Shown here piece after piece: positions 49,239 through 57,360 of a stretch of 64,000 nucleotides of DNA; positions within the stretch are counted from its first letter, which is position 1, and each line of letters opens with the position of its first letter. Both the position numbers and the translations under genes were made by a program. The stretch is from positions 496,001 through 560,000 of the forward strand of contig AP018318.1 in assembly GCA_003990705.1 (NCBI GenBank), written 5' to 3'. Origin of the DNA: Nostoc sp. HK-01 (GTDB lineage Bacteria; Cyanobacteriota; Cyanobacteriia; Cyanobacteriales; Nostocaceae). The notes under the pieces were generated by a model. That model had not been told where the DNA came from. It saw nothing but the letters and a program-made list of their open reading frames with translations, and made no database searches.

Positions 49239-50450
49239 TTAATGAACATTTGCCAATTTTTTAATTTTTAACGCTGACCTCCCTAAAGCCGAACAAATTA
49301 CATCATTTTGGGGTGTATGAATTCGGCTACACAGCACATCTCGATAATGTCTTTCTAGAGGATTTTTTTTAGATAAACCAGGATTTCCTATTAGTTGTAA
49401 CCCAATTTCTACAGCCTTAATAGCATTACTTGTAGCTAAATATTTAACTGTTTGTGCTGACAAATTCACATTCGTATGGTGTTCCCCTCTATCAATATCT
49501 GCTGCCAGACTGTAAATTAATCGATGGTTGGCGTATAGTAATGCTTCGATTTCACCAACGGCGGTTTGAAAATTGGGTAAAGTTGCTAAACTTGCACCTA
49601 AATTAGTAGGCGACCGCTCATTCAAATATTCAACCAACCAATCTCGTGCGGCTGTTGCTACTCCTTGATACAACGCACTTAACAGTAAACTACCAGCTGC
49701 CAGCATTAAGGGATCAGGTTGTGACCAAGCCTTTGCCGGACGGACATCTAAGGCGTACTCCGGGGGAATGCAGACATCTGCTAAAATTAAGTCGTGGCTC
49801 CCTGTTGCCCGCATTCCTAAATGATCCCAAGTTTCTGCAATCTTCACCCCTGGAATGTCACGGGGAACTAAAAAACTCCCGACTTGGGGTTCATCGTCAT
49901 TTGTCCGCGCCCAAACTACGAAGTAACGTAAAATCGGACTGCCCGTGGTGTATTGTTTGTGACCAGTGATTGACCAACCATCTAATGTGCGTTTGGCGAT
50001 CGTTGCAGGTAATCCACCTCTGGCTGGTGTACCTAATTCTGGTTCGACACGGGCAGCATTCAGCAAAGCAATCCCTTCCACAGATTCCCGACACAACTTT
50101 TCATAAACAGCCGGATGCCAGCGTCGGTGTCGGGCGGCGTTTGCGTGTTGTAAGTAGTGCATTGTCAACACCAAAGCCGTAGAAGCATCTCCACTGGCTA
50201 TTTTTTCAATCACCTTACAGGCTGTGGTATATCCTACAGCCAGCCCACCAAATTCTACTGGTATAGTCAGACTTAATAATTTTGCTTTGTGCAGGGTATC
50301 AAAGTTTTTAAAGGGAAAGGAACTATCGCGGTCGTGGGTGGCGGCGCGGGTGGCAAAATCCGCAGCCAGAGAATCTACAAGCTCAAATAGATTAGGTAAG
50401 AATTTTGTTGTTGCGGTGGCGGATGCTTCTAACACAGGTGGTTTTGACAT
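49239..50450 (-). CDS. SfnB/DszC-like flavoprotein, copy 3
   Basis: 403 aa, acyl-CoA dehydrogenase fold: FDTLHKAKLLSLTIPVEFGGLAVGY, GDASTALVLTMHYLQH, TLDGWSITGHKQYTTGSPILRYFVVWART, ETWDHLGMRATGSHDLILADV, ERHYRDVLCSRIHTPQNDV. The HLGMRATGSHD block and the ending are closer to true acyl-CoA dehydrogenase relatives than copies 1 and 2. ATG at 50450; upstream frame overlaps the intergenic region and is unconserved. It follows the SsuA-like gene at 50561 in the same direction. Confidence 0.85.
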   Translation of the reverse strand: MSKPPVLEASATATTKFLPNLFELVDSLAADFATRAATHDRDSSFPFKNFDTLHKAKLLSLTIPVEFGGLAVGYTTACKVIEKIASGDASTALVLTMHYLQHANAARHRRWHPAVYEKLCRESVEGIALLNAARVEPELGTPARGGLPATIAKRTLDGWSITGHKQYTTGSPILRYFVVWARTNDDEPQVGSFLVPRDIPGVKIAETWDHLGMRATGSHDLILADVCIPPEYALDVRPAKAWSQPDPLMLAAGSLLLSALYQGVATAARDWLVEYLNERSPTNLGASLATLPNFQTAVGEIEALLYANHRLIYSLAADIDRGEHHTNVNLSAQTVKYLATSNAIKAVEIGLQLIGNPGLSKKNPLERHYRDVLCSRIHTPQNDVICSALGRSALKIKKLANVH

Positions 50451-50560
50451 TTGGCTTTTGACTCCTGGATTGGGAGGGGTAAGGGTGTAGGGTGCCAGGA
50501 TTGAAGGGAGAAATAATTTCTGTTCATTCTTTCCCCTATACCCCTTCCTACGCCCTAGTT

Positions 50561-51592
50561 CTACTGGCATTTAGCGATATCTTCGTTAAAACTGCTGTCC
50601 CAAAGTTGTTTGACATCAACTTTTGCGGGAATTACACCCGCTTGGAAAAATGTGTCAGCAACCTTTTGTTGAGAAGCTATAGCTGCGTCAGAAACCGGGA
50701 GTAATTCTTGACGACGCTGTTTTTGACCTTGCTGGGCATCTTGATAAACAATACCTTCATCGACATTAATGGTAGTTGCATAGGTCTTAGACCATTGCTT
50801 GAGGTTAGATTCGCGCCAGTTTTGGGATTTTTGCAAACGACATAAGAAATCAGCGATCGCCACTTTTTTTTGGGAATCAGCGATCGCATTTGGTGAAGCA
50901 ATAATCACGAAGTTACCGCTCAAAATATCTTTGGCCGATTCCAGTACCCGCGCCCCTTCTTTTTCGGCTTGGGGGATGGAGTAACCGTAGGTAGCCCAAG
51001 CATCAAGCTGTCCTTTACGAAAAGCAGCTAGTCCATCAGGTATCGATAAAGGAATTGCATTGATATCCTTCATCGTCAGCCCAACTTTTTCCAACATCTT
51101 AATCAGGAAGTAGTGGGCAGTCGTGGCTTTAACGTATCCTACTTTCTTACCCTTGAGATCAGTGATGGTTTTGGCTGTTGAATTTTTGGGTATAAGTACA
51201 ACTTGACCAACTGTTGGCCCTTTAAGAGTAGCGATAATTTTGACAGATGCTTTCGATTCAATTGCAAAAATCGGCGGAATTTCACTCGCTGAGGCCAAAT
51301 CAATTGCACCAGCATTGATGGCTTGTACCATCAAATTACCGCCAGTAAACTCAGTAAATTGAGTTTGGTATGGAAAATCATCTAGTCCAGCTAACTTTAA
51401 ATTTAAATCCCAGCCACCTTTGTACTTAGCAACCCGTAATTGAGTTGTATTCGATACTGCCACTTCAGATGGACTAGGATTTGCTGCGATCGTTGTTGGA
51501 CTGGTAGACTTAACCTCTGAGCAAGCCGTTGTTGCTGCTAACAAACACCCCAGAGGCAAGATAAAATTCTGCCGTAACCAATTAGTAAACAC
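50561..51592 (-). CDS. SsuA-like substrate-binding lipoprotein, orphan 1
   Basis: 343 aa from a GTG at 51592: leader FTNWLRQNFILPLGCLLAATTAC with lipobox TTAC, then LRVAKYKGGWDLNLKLAGL, MVQAINAGAIDLASASEIPPIFAIES, TITDLKGKKVGYVKATTAHYFLIKMLEKVGLTMKDI, GLAAFRKGQLDAWATYGYSIPQAEKEGARVL. The longer frame to 51871 would overlap the aldolase gene and cross a repeat, so it is rejected. No permease or ATPase gene is adjacent; it may share SsuBC at 26.9 kb. Confidence 0.85.
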   Translation of the reverse strand: MFTNWLRQNFILPLGCLLAATTACSEVKSTSPTTIAANPSPSEVAVSNTTQLRVAKYKGGWDLNLKLAGLDDFPYQTQFTEFTGGNLMVQAINAGAIDLASASEIPPIFAIESKASVKIIATLKGPTVGQVVLIPKNSTAKTITDLKGKKVGYVKATTAHYFLIKMLEKVGLTMKDINAIPLSIPDGLAAFRKGQLDAWATYGYSIPQAEKEGARVLESAKDILSGNFVIIASPNAIADSQKKVAIADFLCRLQKSQNWRESNLKQWSKTYATTINVDEGIVYQDAQQGQKQRRQELLPVSDAAIASQQKVADTFFQAGVIPAKVDVKQLWDSSFNEDIAKCQ

Positions 51593-51657
51593 GTTAATTC
51601 TTAAGTATAAAAAGACAAAATCTCTAATAACCTCTCCGCGTACCTCCCTTCGGGTTC

Positions 51658-51702
51658 GCCAGTCCCCCATCGTGACGGAGACCGCCAAGACGGGGGCTGG
51701 TC
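51658..51702. repeat. GC-rich interspersed palindrome, copy 3
   Basis: CCAGTCCCCC...GGGGGCTGG with a GACGGAGACCGCCAAGAC core. More diverged member of the 10504/16683 family, inside the gap between the aldolase and binding-protein genes. Confidence 0.6.
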
Positions 51703-51752
51703 TCACCGCGCCAACCTCCGCATACCTTTGCGTTAAAAAAAGGTATTCGCAA

Positions 51753-52514
51753 CTACTCCAATAAATCCGGTTCTTCCCGCACAATCCGGTCATAGAGAGG
51801 CTGAAAACTAAACCAACCGCCCGAATGTGTTCCCACTTGACCATGAGTGAAAGCCGCCGTTTCATGATCAATTGGCAGTGGTTTACCAGCCGCTTCTGCC
51901 AACAGTTGAGCTTGAGCCGATCGCTCGAAGGAAATGTACCAAAAAGCAGCCTCGTCGACTGTTTGTCCCACAGTCAAAAAGCCATGATTTCTGAGGATGA
52001 CAGCTTTTTTATCTCCCAAGGTTTCAGCAATTCTTCTACCTTCAGAAGTATCTAAAACCACACCTTTATAGTCATTAAATAAAACATGGTCTTGATAAAA
52101 AGCACAAGCATCTTGGGTTAAAGGGTCAAGCAGACGACCCAAACTCGACCAAGATTTCCCATGCAGCGAATGAGCATGAGCCGCTGCAACTATATCAGGT
52201 CGTGCTTCATGTACCTGGGAATGAATCGCAAAGGCGGCACGATTCACAGGCGCATCACCTTTGACAACTTCCCCTTCTCTATCAACTAAAAGCAAGTCAG
52301 AAACACGGATGTGACCAAAATACTTACCCAAGGGATTCACCCAAAAATGGTCGGTAAATTCAGGGTCTCGGGCGGTAATGTGGCCAGCTATTCCTTCACT
52401 AAAGCCAAAACGACCAAATAGCCGAAATGCCGCGGCTAGGCGTTGTTTGCGATAAAGGCGTTCTTCTTCCACCCGTTCAAATACTGGCGGTTGGGGTCTA
52501 GTGAAATTTGGCAT
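51753..52514 (-). CDS. Class II aldolase/adducin-family protein
   Basis: 253 aa. Zinc-dependent aldolase fold: GRFGFSEGIAGHITARDPEFTDHFWVNPLGKYFGHIRVSDLLLVD, the metal site AHAHSLHGK, RNHGFLTVG and EAAFWYISFERSAQAQLLAEAAG. Members act on fuculose-type phosphates or decarboxylate; some are enzymes of sulfur salvage (methylthioribulose-phosphate dehydratase relatives). Substrate not assignable. It lies 13 bp after the cupin gene, within a probable operon. Confidence 0.85.
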   Translation of the reverse strand: MPNFTRPQPPVFERVEEERLYRKQRLAAAFRLFGRFGFSEGIAGHITARDPEFTDHFWVNPLGKYFGHIRVSDLLLVDREGEVVKGDAPVNRAAFAIHSQVHEARPDIVAAAHAHSLHGKSWSSLGRLLDPLTQDACAFYQDHVLFNDYKGVVLDTSEGRRIAETLGDKKAVILRNHGFLTVGQTVDEAAFWYISFERSAQAQLLAEAAGKPLPIDHETAAFTHGQVGTHSGGWFSFQPLYDRIVREEPDLLE

Positions 52515-52527
52515 GATTTTCTCTTTC

Positions 52528-53172
52528 TTATTTCACAGGTACATTAGAATATCCAGAACGAAAAGACCGCACGCTCTTTTGTTCGGGATGATAATGATTT
52601 CGCCAAATGCTACCAGTATCATTCCCCATAACATGAATTGAAATGGATGGAGCAAAGACAGTAGTCGCTTTGACAGAGTGAATATCGTTGTCTGGAGGTA
52701 ATAAATGATAAATATCCCCAGTTTTTACTTGATAGGTTCCCACTGCTTTCAACTGGGCTTGTTCCTCTAATTCGCCGCTATCGAGACGACGATATACGGT
52801 TTCTTCCTGTTTACCTTGATATAAACCGACAAGTCCCCAAGATAAATGATCGTGGACAGGCGTGATTGCATTAGGAGGAATCACCAAACTGAAGATAGTT
52901 AGCGATCGCTCCTGGGAACGATATAGCAACCATTGTCCAATTCCTCCGCCCAAACCACTGTCAGGATTTGGTTGGTCAAAAGGTTTGGGTAGCCAATTCT
53001 TTTTTTTCAGCAGTGCTGCAAAGTGCGGCTCTAAAGCATTGAGGGTTTCGGCGCGGTTATGAGTTGTGCGTGAGCTAATTTCTTGCGCGATCGCCACAAA
53101 CTCACGCAAATCAGGACTATCTACAAACCATTGGTCTGCTTGTAAAGGTTCAAGAACAGTGGTGTGGGGCAT
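52528..53172 (-). CDS. Cysteine-dioxygenase-family cupin (thiol dioxygenase)
   Basis: 214-aa cupin of the cysteine/3-mercaptopropionate dioxygenase family. The iron ligands sit in PPNAITPVHDHLSWGLVGLYQG (HDH) and the later His in PSISIHVMG. YRRLDSGEL and DIYHLLPPDNDIHSVKAT are family blocks. It oxidises a thiol to a sulfinate, a natural partner for desulfonating and desulfinating enzymes. Lies 13 bp after the SsuD-like gene; overlapping frames on the other strand are shadows. Confidence 0.88.
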   Translation of the reverse strand: MPHTTVLEPLQADQWFVDSPDLREFVAIAQEISSRTTHNRAETLNALEPHFAALLKKKNWLPKPFDQPNPDSGLGGGIGQWLLYRSQERSLTIFSLVIPPNAITPVHDHLSWGLVGLYQGKQEETVYRRLDSGELEEQAQLKAVGTYQVKTGDIYHLLPPDNDIHSVKATTVFAPSISIHVMGNDTGSIWRNHYHPEQKSVRSFRSGYSNVPVK

Positions 53173-53185
53173 AGTTGGGGATTTC

Positions 53186-54292
53186 TCAAGCTACGATTGC
53201 TGTTTGTCGTTCTTGTCGTTGGACTTCTTGACGTACCAAAGGAATCACATCTCGACCGTAGGCGATCGCATCTTCTACTGGGTCAAAACCACGAATCAAG
53301 ATTGTTGTGACTCCCGCTTGGTAGTAATCAAATAATGACTCTGCTACCTGTTCTGGAGTCCCGACTAAGGCTGTAGTGTTACCACGCGCACCAGTAGCAG
53401 CTGCGATCGGTGTCCATAAACGCTTATCGTGAATTTCCCTTTCCTTAGCAAAATCCAGCAAGCGCAATGAACCAACAGCTTCAGGTCGTGCAGCATCAGG
53501 AGATAATTGAATACCTGCGTTCCTACGGGTTTCATTGATCCGCGAAAGAATATAATGGGCTTTCTCCCAGGCTTTTGCTTCGGTTTCGCCCAAAATCGGA
53601 CGCAAGGAAATACTAAACCGTAAATCTTTTCCTGGCGGTGATGCGGCTTTTACCTCGGCGATGCGTTGTTTAATCGCCGCGATGGGTTCTCCCCAGAAAG
53701 CATAGACATTACTGTGTTTTGCCCCTACACCCACAGCCGCACCAGAAGCACCGCCAAAATATATGGGAATATGTGGTTGCTGTATGGGTTTAACGTCGGA
53801 AAATGCCCCTTTGAATTGGTAAAATTCCCCTGCATAATCAAAAGGTTCTGTACTCGTCCAAACTCGTCGCACAACATCAAGATATTCATCAGTTCGACGA
53901 TAGCGAGTATCATGATCAAGCCAGTCACCATCACGCTGTTGTTCAGCATCGCTCCCGCCAGTAATGATATGTACAGCAACACGACCATTGCTAAAGTGAT
54001 CTAATGTAGCTAATTTGCGTGCGGCTAAAGTAGGAGACACAAAACCCGGTCTATGAGCAAGTAAAAACTTGAGCCTTTCGGTTGCAGCAGCCACATAACT
54101 AACAACATTAAAACCATCCGGGCCTGTAGAGCTATAACCAACCAGCACTCGGTCAAAGCCACCATCTTCATGGACTTTGGCAAAGTTACGAACATAACCT
54201 AAGTCTATGCTTCCCCCTGTAATTGATACGGTAGGGCTATGTAATTCCGACGCATCTCGCGTACCAATCATGCCAATAAATTCAACAGACAT
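53186..54292 (-). CDS. ssuD: Alkanesulfonate monooxygenase, SsuD-type
   Basis: 368 aa and the closest protein here to E. coli SsuD. Shared blocks: RLKFLLAHRPGFVSPTLAARKLATLDHFSNGRVAVHIITGG, DGDWLDHDTRYRRTDEYLDVVRRVW, QQPHIPIYFGGASGAAVGVGAKHSNVYAFWGEP, and LWTPIAAATGARGNTTALVGTPEQVAE. It would release sulfite from alkanesulfonates with FMNH2 and O2. It lacks the usual ssuE-type reductase next to it. First enzyme of the ssuD-cupin-aldolase unit, downstream of the SsuA-like gene at 54391. Confidence 0.9.
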   Translation of the reverse strand: MSVEFIGMIGTRDASELHSPTVSITGGSIDLGYVRNFAKVHEDGGFDRVLVGYSSTGPDGFNVVSYVAAATERLKFLLAHRPGFVSPTLAARKLATLDHFSNGRVAVHIITGGSDAEQQRDGDWLDHDTRYRRTDEYLDVVRRVWTSTEPFDYAGEFYQFKGAFSDVKPIQQPHIPIYFGGASGAAVGVGAKHSNVYAFWGEPIAAIKQRIAEVKAASPPGKDLRFSISLRPILGETEAKAWEKAHYILSRINETRRNAGIQLSPDAARPEAVGSLRLLDFAKEREIHDKRLWTPIAAATGARGNTTALVGTPEQVAESLFDYYQAGVTTILIRGFDPVEDAIAYGRDVIPLVRQEVQRQERQTAIVA

Positions 54293-54309
54293 ATTAAACC
54301 TCGTTTGTC

Positions 54310-54345
54310 ATTAGTCATTGGTCAATAGTCAATAGTCAATAGTTT
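54310..54345. repeat. Heptanucleotide tandem repeat
   Basis: Repeats of the type CATTGGTCAATAGTCAATAG, typical Nostocales short tandem repeats, between ssuD and the SsuA-like gene. Confidence 0.7.
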
Positions 54346-54390
54346 TTTACTCCCCTGCTCCTCTGCCCCTCTGCCGCCCTGCTCTTTTTC

Positions 54391-55482
54391 CTACCTAGAA
54401 GCAGTAGTTCCCAACGGACACACTGCTGTAGCAACATCTACCCGTTGTGGAATAATTTTTTGTTCTAGTAACCAGTCAGCAGTTTTCTGAAGTTTGGCGA
54501 CATCTTCACTATTCGGAAATACGTAAGATTCAGGGCCACGATTTTTAGTAACTTGCTTGGCTACAACATCAGAAAGTTTTAACTCTTTGACCAAAAAATC
54601 TGATGCTGCATTACTATTTTGATTTAGCCATTCACCATCCTCACTCAAAGCAGTCAGAGCAGCTTTCACCGCTACAGGATTTTCTTTTGCTGCATCACCA
54701 CGCACAACCATAATGCTGTAGGTAGGTGCAGGGTGTGTAGTAGTAATTCTTCTGGCTTTATGCTCTAATTCGGCAAGAGAAATATACGGTTCCCAAACTG
54801 CCCAAGCATCAACAGAACCTTGATATAAAGCTGGTGCAGCGTCATTTGGTGATAGGTAAACTCGCTGGACTTTTTCTTTAGGAATATTTTCTTTTTCCAA
54901 AACTTTTAATAATAGATATTCGCCTGCACCACCTTGGTTAACTGCAACTTTTTTACCTATTAAATCAGCCGGTTTACGAATAGCAGAATTACCCCGCACT
55001 AAGATGGCGTTACTTAAAGAATCGGGACTCGGACGCTGGACGGAACCAATACAAAGAGGTTGTCCCGCAGCGATTCCAGAAAGGGTAGGAATATCACCAC
55101 AGCCGCCAATATCCGCCCGATTACCATTGAGAGAACTTAAAAGCGTCGCACATCGGTCAAATGGCCCACTCCATTCAACTTTAATATTTTGTGTTGTTAA
55201 TTGACGCTCTAGCTCACCTCTTTGACGCGCTAGGGGAATAATCCCGCCTTTTTGATATCCCAAGCGAATAACATTATTTTTCTCTGTAATTTTGGTAGAC
55301 ACCGTGTTTGAGGCGGTATCTGATTTAGCTGAGATATTGGTGGCTGTTTGTTGACTGCAACTAGAAGCAAGCAGTCCTACAAAAGAAGCTGCGATCGCCA
55401 ATATCTTACCAGTAGGATATGTCTGTTTGTGCGTAAAGCGGTGTTCTTTTAAAGAATTGACCACAATTGACTCCTTGCTCAC
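54391..55482 (-). CDS. ssuA: SsuA-like substrate-binding lipoprotein, orphan 2
   Basis: 363 aa with a long leader: about 25 polar residues, hydrophobic ILAIAASFVGLLASSC with lipobox ASSC, then the binding fold: VIRLGYQKGGIIPLARQRGELERQL, VEWSGPFDRCATLLSSLNGNRADIGGCGDIPTLSGIAAG, KPADLIGKKVAVNQGGAGEYLLLKVLEKENI, GSVDAWAVWEPYISLAELE. This is a classical aliphatic-sulfonate-binding protein. It is the first gene of the unit running to 51753 and perhaps beyond; the motif at 55537 is 55 nt upstream. No permease is adjacent. Confidence 0.9.
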   Translation of the reverse strand: MSKESIVVNSLKEHRFTHKQTYPTGKILAIAASFVGLLASSCSQQTATNISAKSDTASNTVSTKITEKNNVIRLGYQKGGIIPLARQRGELERQLTTQNIKVEWSGPFDRCATLLSSLNGNRADIGGCGDIPTLSGIAAGQPLCIGSVQRPSPDSLSNAILVRGNSAIRKPADLIGKKVAVNQGGAGEYLLLKVLEKENIPKEKVQRVYLSPNDAAPALYQGSVDAWAVWEPYISLAELEHKARRITTTHPAPTYSIMVVRGDAAKENPVAVKAALTALSEDGEWLNQNSNAASDFLVKELKLSDVVAKQVTKNRGPESYVFPNSEDVAKLQKTADWLLEQKIIPQRVDVATAVCPLGTTASR

Positions 55483-55828
55483 AATTTTTAGGAGTTTAGG
55501 CTGGTATATCTGTAATCATCAATGTTTAACTACTTTAAATCGACCGATTTACCGGAGTTAACAAGAATTACAATACCACTTTTTTGCTGAACTGCCCAAA
55601 TTAAGTAAATATTTCTTTATCTCTCAATCTAATAAAACGTGCTAAACCACTGCTATATGGAGTTCAACTCCTGATTGTAGTTCGCGTACCAAAATCAAGC
55701 GAGTAGGGTCGGCTAAATTAATTTTGCCATCGGAATCATTTTGAATTTCTTTGAGCTTTTATTAGTAAATAAGATGCTTTCGCCCTGATGCTTTAGGGAC
55801 TTTCAACAAGTACAATAGTGAGAGTAGA
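55483..55828. other. Intergenic region with sulfur-island motif
   Basis: 345 bp. Besides the motif, a 38-codon frame without start on the minus strand (55642-55758; contains DPTRLILVRELQSGVELHIAVV) looks like a gene tail, but I cannot name its family. Confidence 0.4.
55537..55557. promoter_or_regulatory. 21-nt sulfur-island motif before ssuA
   Basis: AAATCGACC followed by GATTTACCGGAG. It is the best-conserved member, 55 nt upstream of the ssuA start. Confidence 0.65.
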
Positions 55829-56623
55829 CTACTTGTACAGAAAAGATAAAGGGTTGCTCATACTTTCCGCAAAACCCAAAATAGAGCGATCGCGATGTTC
55901 GTAAATTAGTTTTCCTTGCACATCAAATAGAAAAGTTCCGCCGCGTTGTGTCAAATAAGATGAATCTGGTACATAAATATTCCAGTTACTCAAAACTTCG
56001 GTCATGTTTCGCAAGCGTAGGGTTGCTAGTTCAAATGGACGCTGAAAACCTTTTCCTCCAGCCGCTTTGAAAAAAGAACCTTTAATTGGTGGTAAAGGTG
56101 TACCCTTGACAACTTCCTCATCAGCAATTAACTGCGGAGCTTTTTTATCACCTGTATAACCTCGAAAAACTTCCTTCAGCGTTCCAGGGCTACCCACCCC
56201 AGCGCACATTAGCAATAAGTTCAGCCAAGCTTTTTGTGAACTTGATAGCAAAGGAAACTGTATAGACAAACCGCGATAAAGCCCTAAAAGCCGATGAATT
56301 TCAGCATTTGCATCTACAAACAAACATTCTTGAGGGAAGCCAGTATATTTGCAAAATTTTATCCCTGAATTGCGATCGCCAATTCCAATAGCACGAATTG
56401 TAATTCCTCTAGCTTCGATCTGTTCTTTTTCTCTTTGCAGCCACCAAGCGTATTCTAAATTATCAAAATCTCCTAACTGTGACCAAATAAGTATGAGTAA
56501 CTTTGAAGTATCGGTGCAACCATCTAAAATGGGCTTAATCTCTCCATCGCTAACTCGCAGGCGTTGAGTTTGGCTCAAAATAGAATAAATATCTGGGGAA
56601 TTGGAGCTTGTTTGAGTATTCAT
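55829..56623 (-). CDS. Peroxiredoxin-like (AhpC/TSA_2) protein
   Basis: 264-aa thioredoxin-fold protein of the peroxiredoxin-like group: LLILIWSQLGDFDNLEYAWWLQREKEQIEARGITIRAIGIGD, KFCKYTGFPQECLFVDANAEIHRLLGLYRGL, and RGGTFLFDVQGKLIYEHRDRSILGFA. No CXXC pair is seen; Cys in KFCKYTGFPQEC may be redox-active. Expected cytoplasmic. It lies beyond the sulfur island and shows no clear tie to it. Function of the family in cyanobacteria is unknown to me. Confidence 0.78.
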   Translation of the reverse strand: MNTQTSSNSPDIYSILSQTQRLRVSDGEIKPILDGCTDTSKLLILIWSQLGDFDNLEYAWWLQREKEQIEARGITIRAIGIGDRNSGIKFCKYTGFPQECLFVDANAEIHRLLGLYRGLSIQFPLLSSSQKAWLNLLLMCAGVGSPGTLKEVFRGYTGDKKAPQLIADEEVVKGTPLPPIKGSFFKAAGGKGFQRPFELATLRLRNMTEVLSNWNIYVPDSSYLTQRGGTFLFDVQGKLIYEHRDRSILGFAESMSNPLSFLYK

Positions 56624-56716
56624 ACAGGTGAGAGCAATTAAATTATCCTAAGCGTCTTGAGGCTCTATCTTCTTAAACTTGCTAAATTCTGCGCTGAAAC
56701 TAGCTAAACTTAATCA

Positions 56717-57049
56717 ATGTCAAGTTTTTTAGCTGTAGAGATGATTTATAAAAGTTTATCACCTAGGATATTTTTGGCAATAAAATTTATATCTATTTGT
56801 TTGATTACTGGCGCACTTGGCTTAGAATTAGCAAATCTTTATCTACCTTTAAACAAGATATTCACACTGCCTAGTTTAAATATTATCTTGACATTAGAAA
56901 GATTTGCGCTCATTACCCATTTCTTAGAAGCAGTAATCGCCGTTTTTTACGCACATTCAAAGAATAAAATACCATTAAATTATGGTGTTTATACTTTTTT
57001 TGTTGGGACGATTGGCTTATTAGAACTATTTAATAACGAAGATATCTAA
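56717..57049 (+). CDS. Small membrane protein, unknown function
   Basis: 110 aa with three probable membrane segments (IFLAIKFISICLITGALGLELA, LERFALITHFLEAVIAVFY, NYGVYTFFVGTIGLLELF). No family recognised. It is divergent from the peroxiredoxin-like gene with 93 bp between starts. ATG start; hydrophobic layout and size suggest a real gene. Confidence 0.6.
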   Translation: MSSFLAVEMIYKSLSPRIFLAIKFISICLITGALGLELANLYLPLNKIFTLPSLNIILTLERFALITHFLEAVIAVFYAHSKNKIPLNYGVYTFFVGTIGLLELFNNEDI

Positions 57050-57177
57050 TTTTTCTCGCTGAATTAAGCAGTTACTAATCGCTACATATATCTTGTACCA
57101 AGCGACTGAAACCGTGGCTACACGGACAAAACCTCTTCAGGTTCCGAGGTGACGCTCCTTCGTCGCTAAGGCTGCAC

Positions 57178-57280
57178 TAATACCATTTCACGAAAAAATG
57201 ATACAAATTTATGGGTTTTTCATTCTTTCCCTCTGCCGCCAGCGGTCTATTTGTATCAAACTTAAAGTGAAACGGTATAA
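57178..57280. mobile_element. MITE-like element of about 103 bp
   Basis: Ends are long imperfect inverted repeats: TAATACCATTTCACG...ATGATACAAAT at the left and, reverse-complemented from the right, TTATACCGTTTCACT...TTGATACAAAT. No coding sequence inside. Looks like a non-autonomous insertion element. Confidence 0.65.
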
Positions 57281-57360
57281 CGACGGGAAGCGCCAAGACT
57301 GCGACTCCATAACCTTGATTGTATATGAGTCCGAGTAGTACTTAGTTTAGACTGCCTTGT

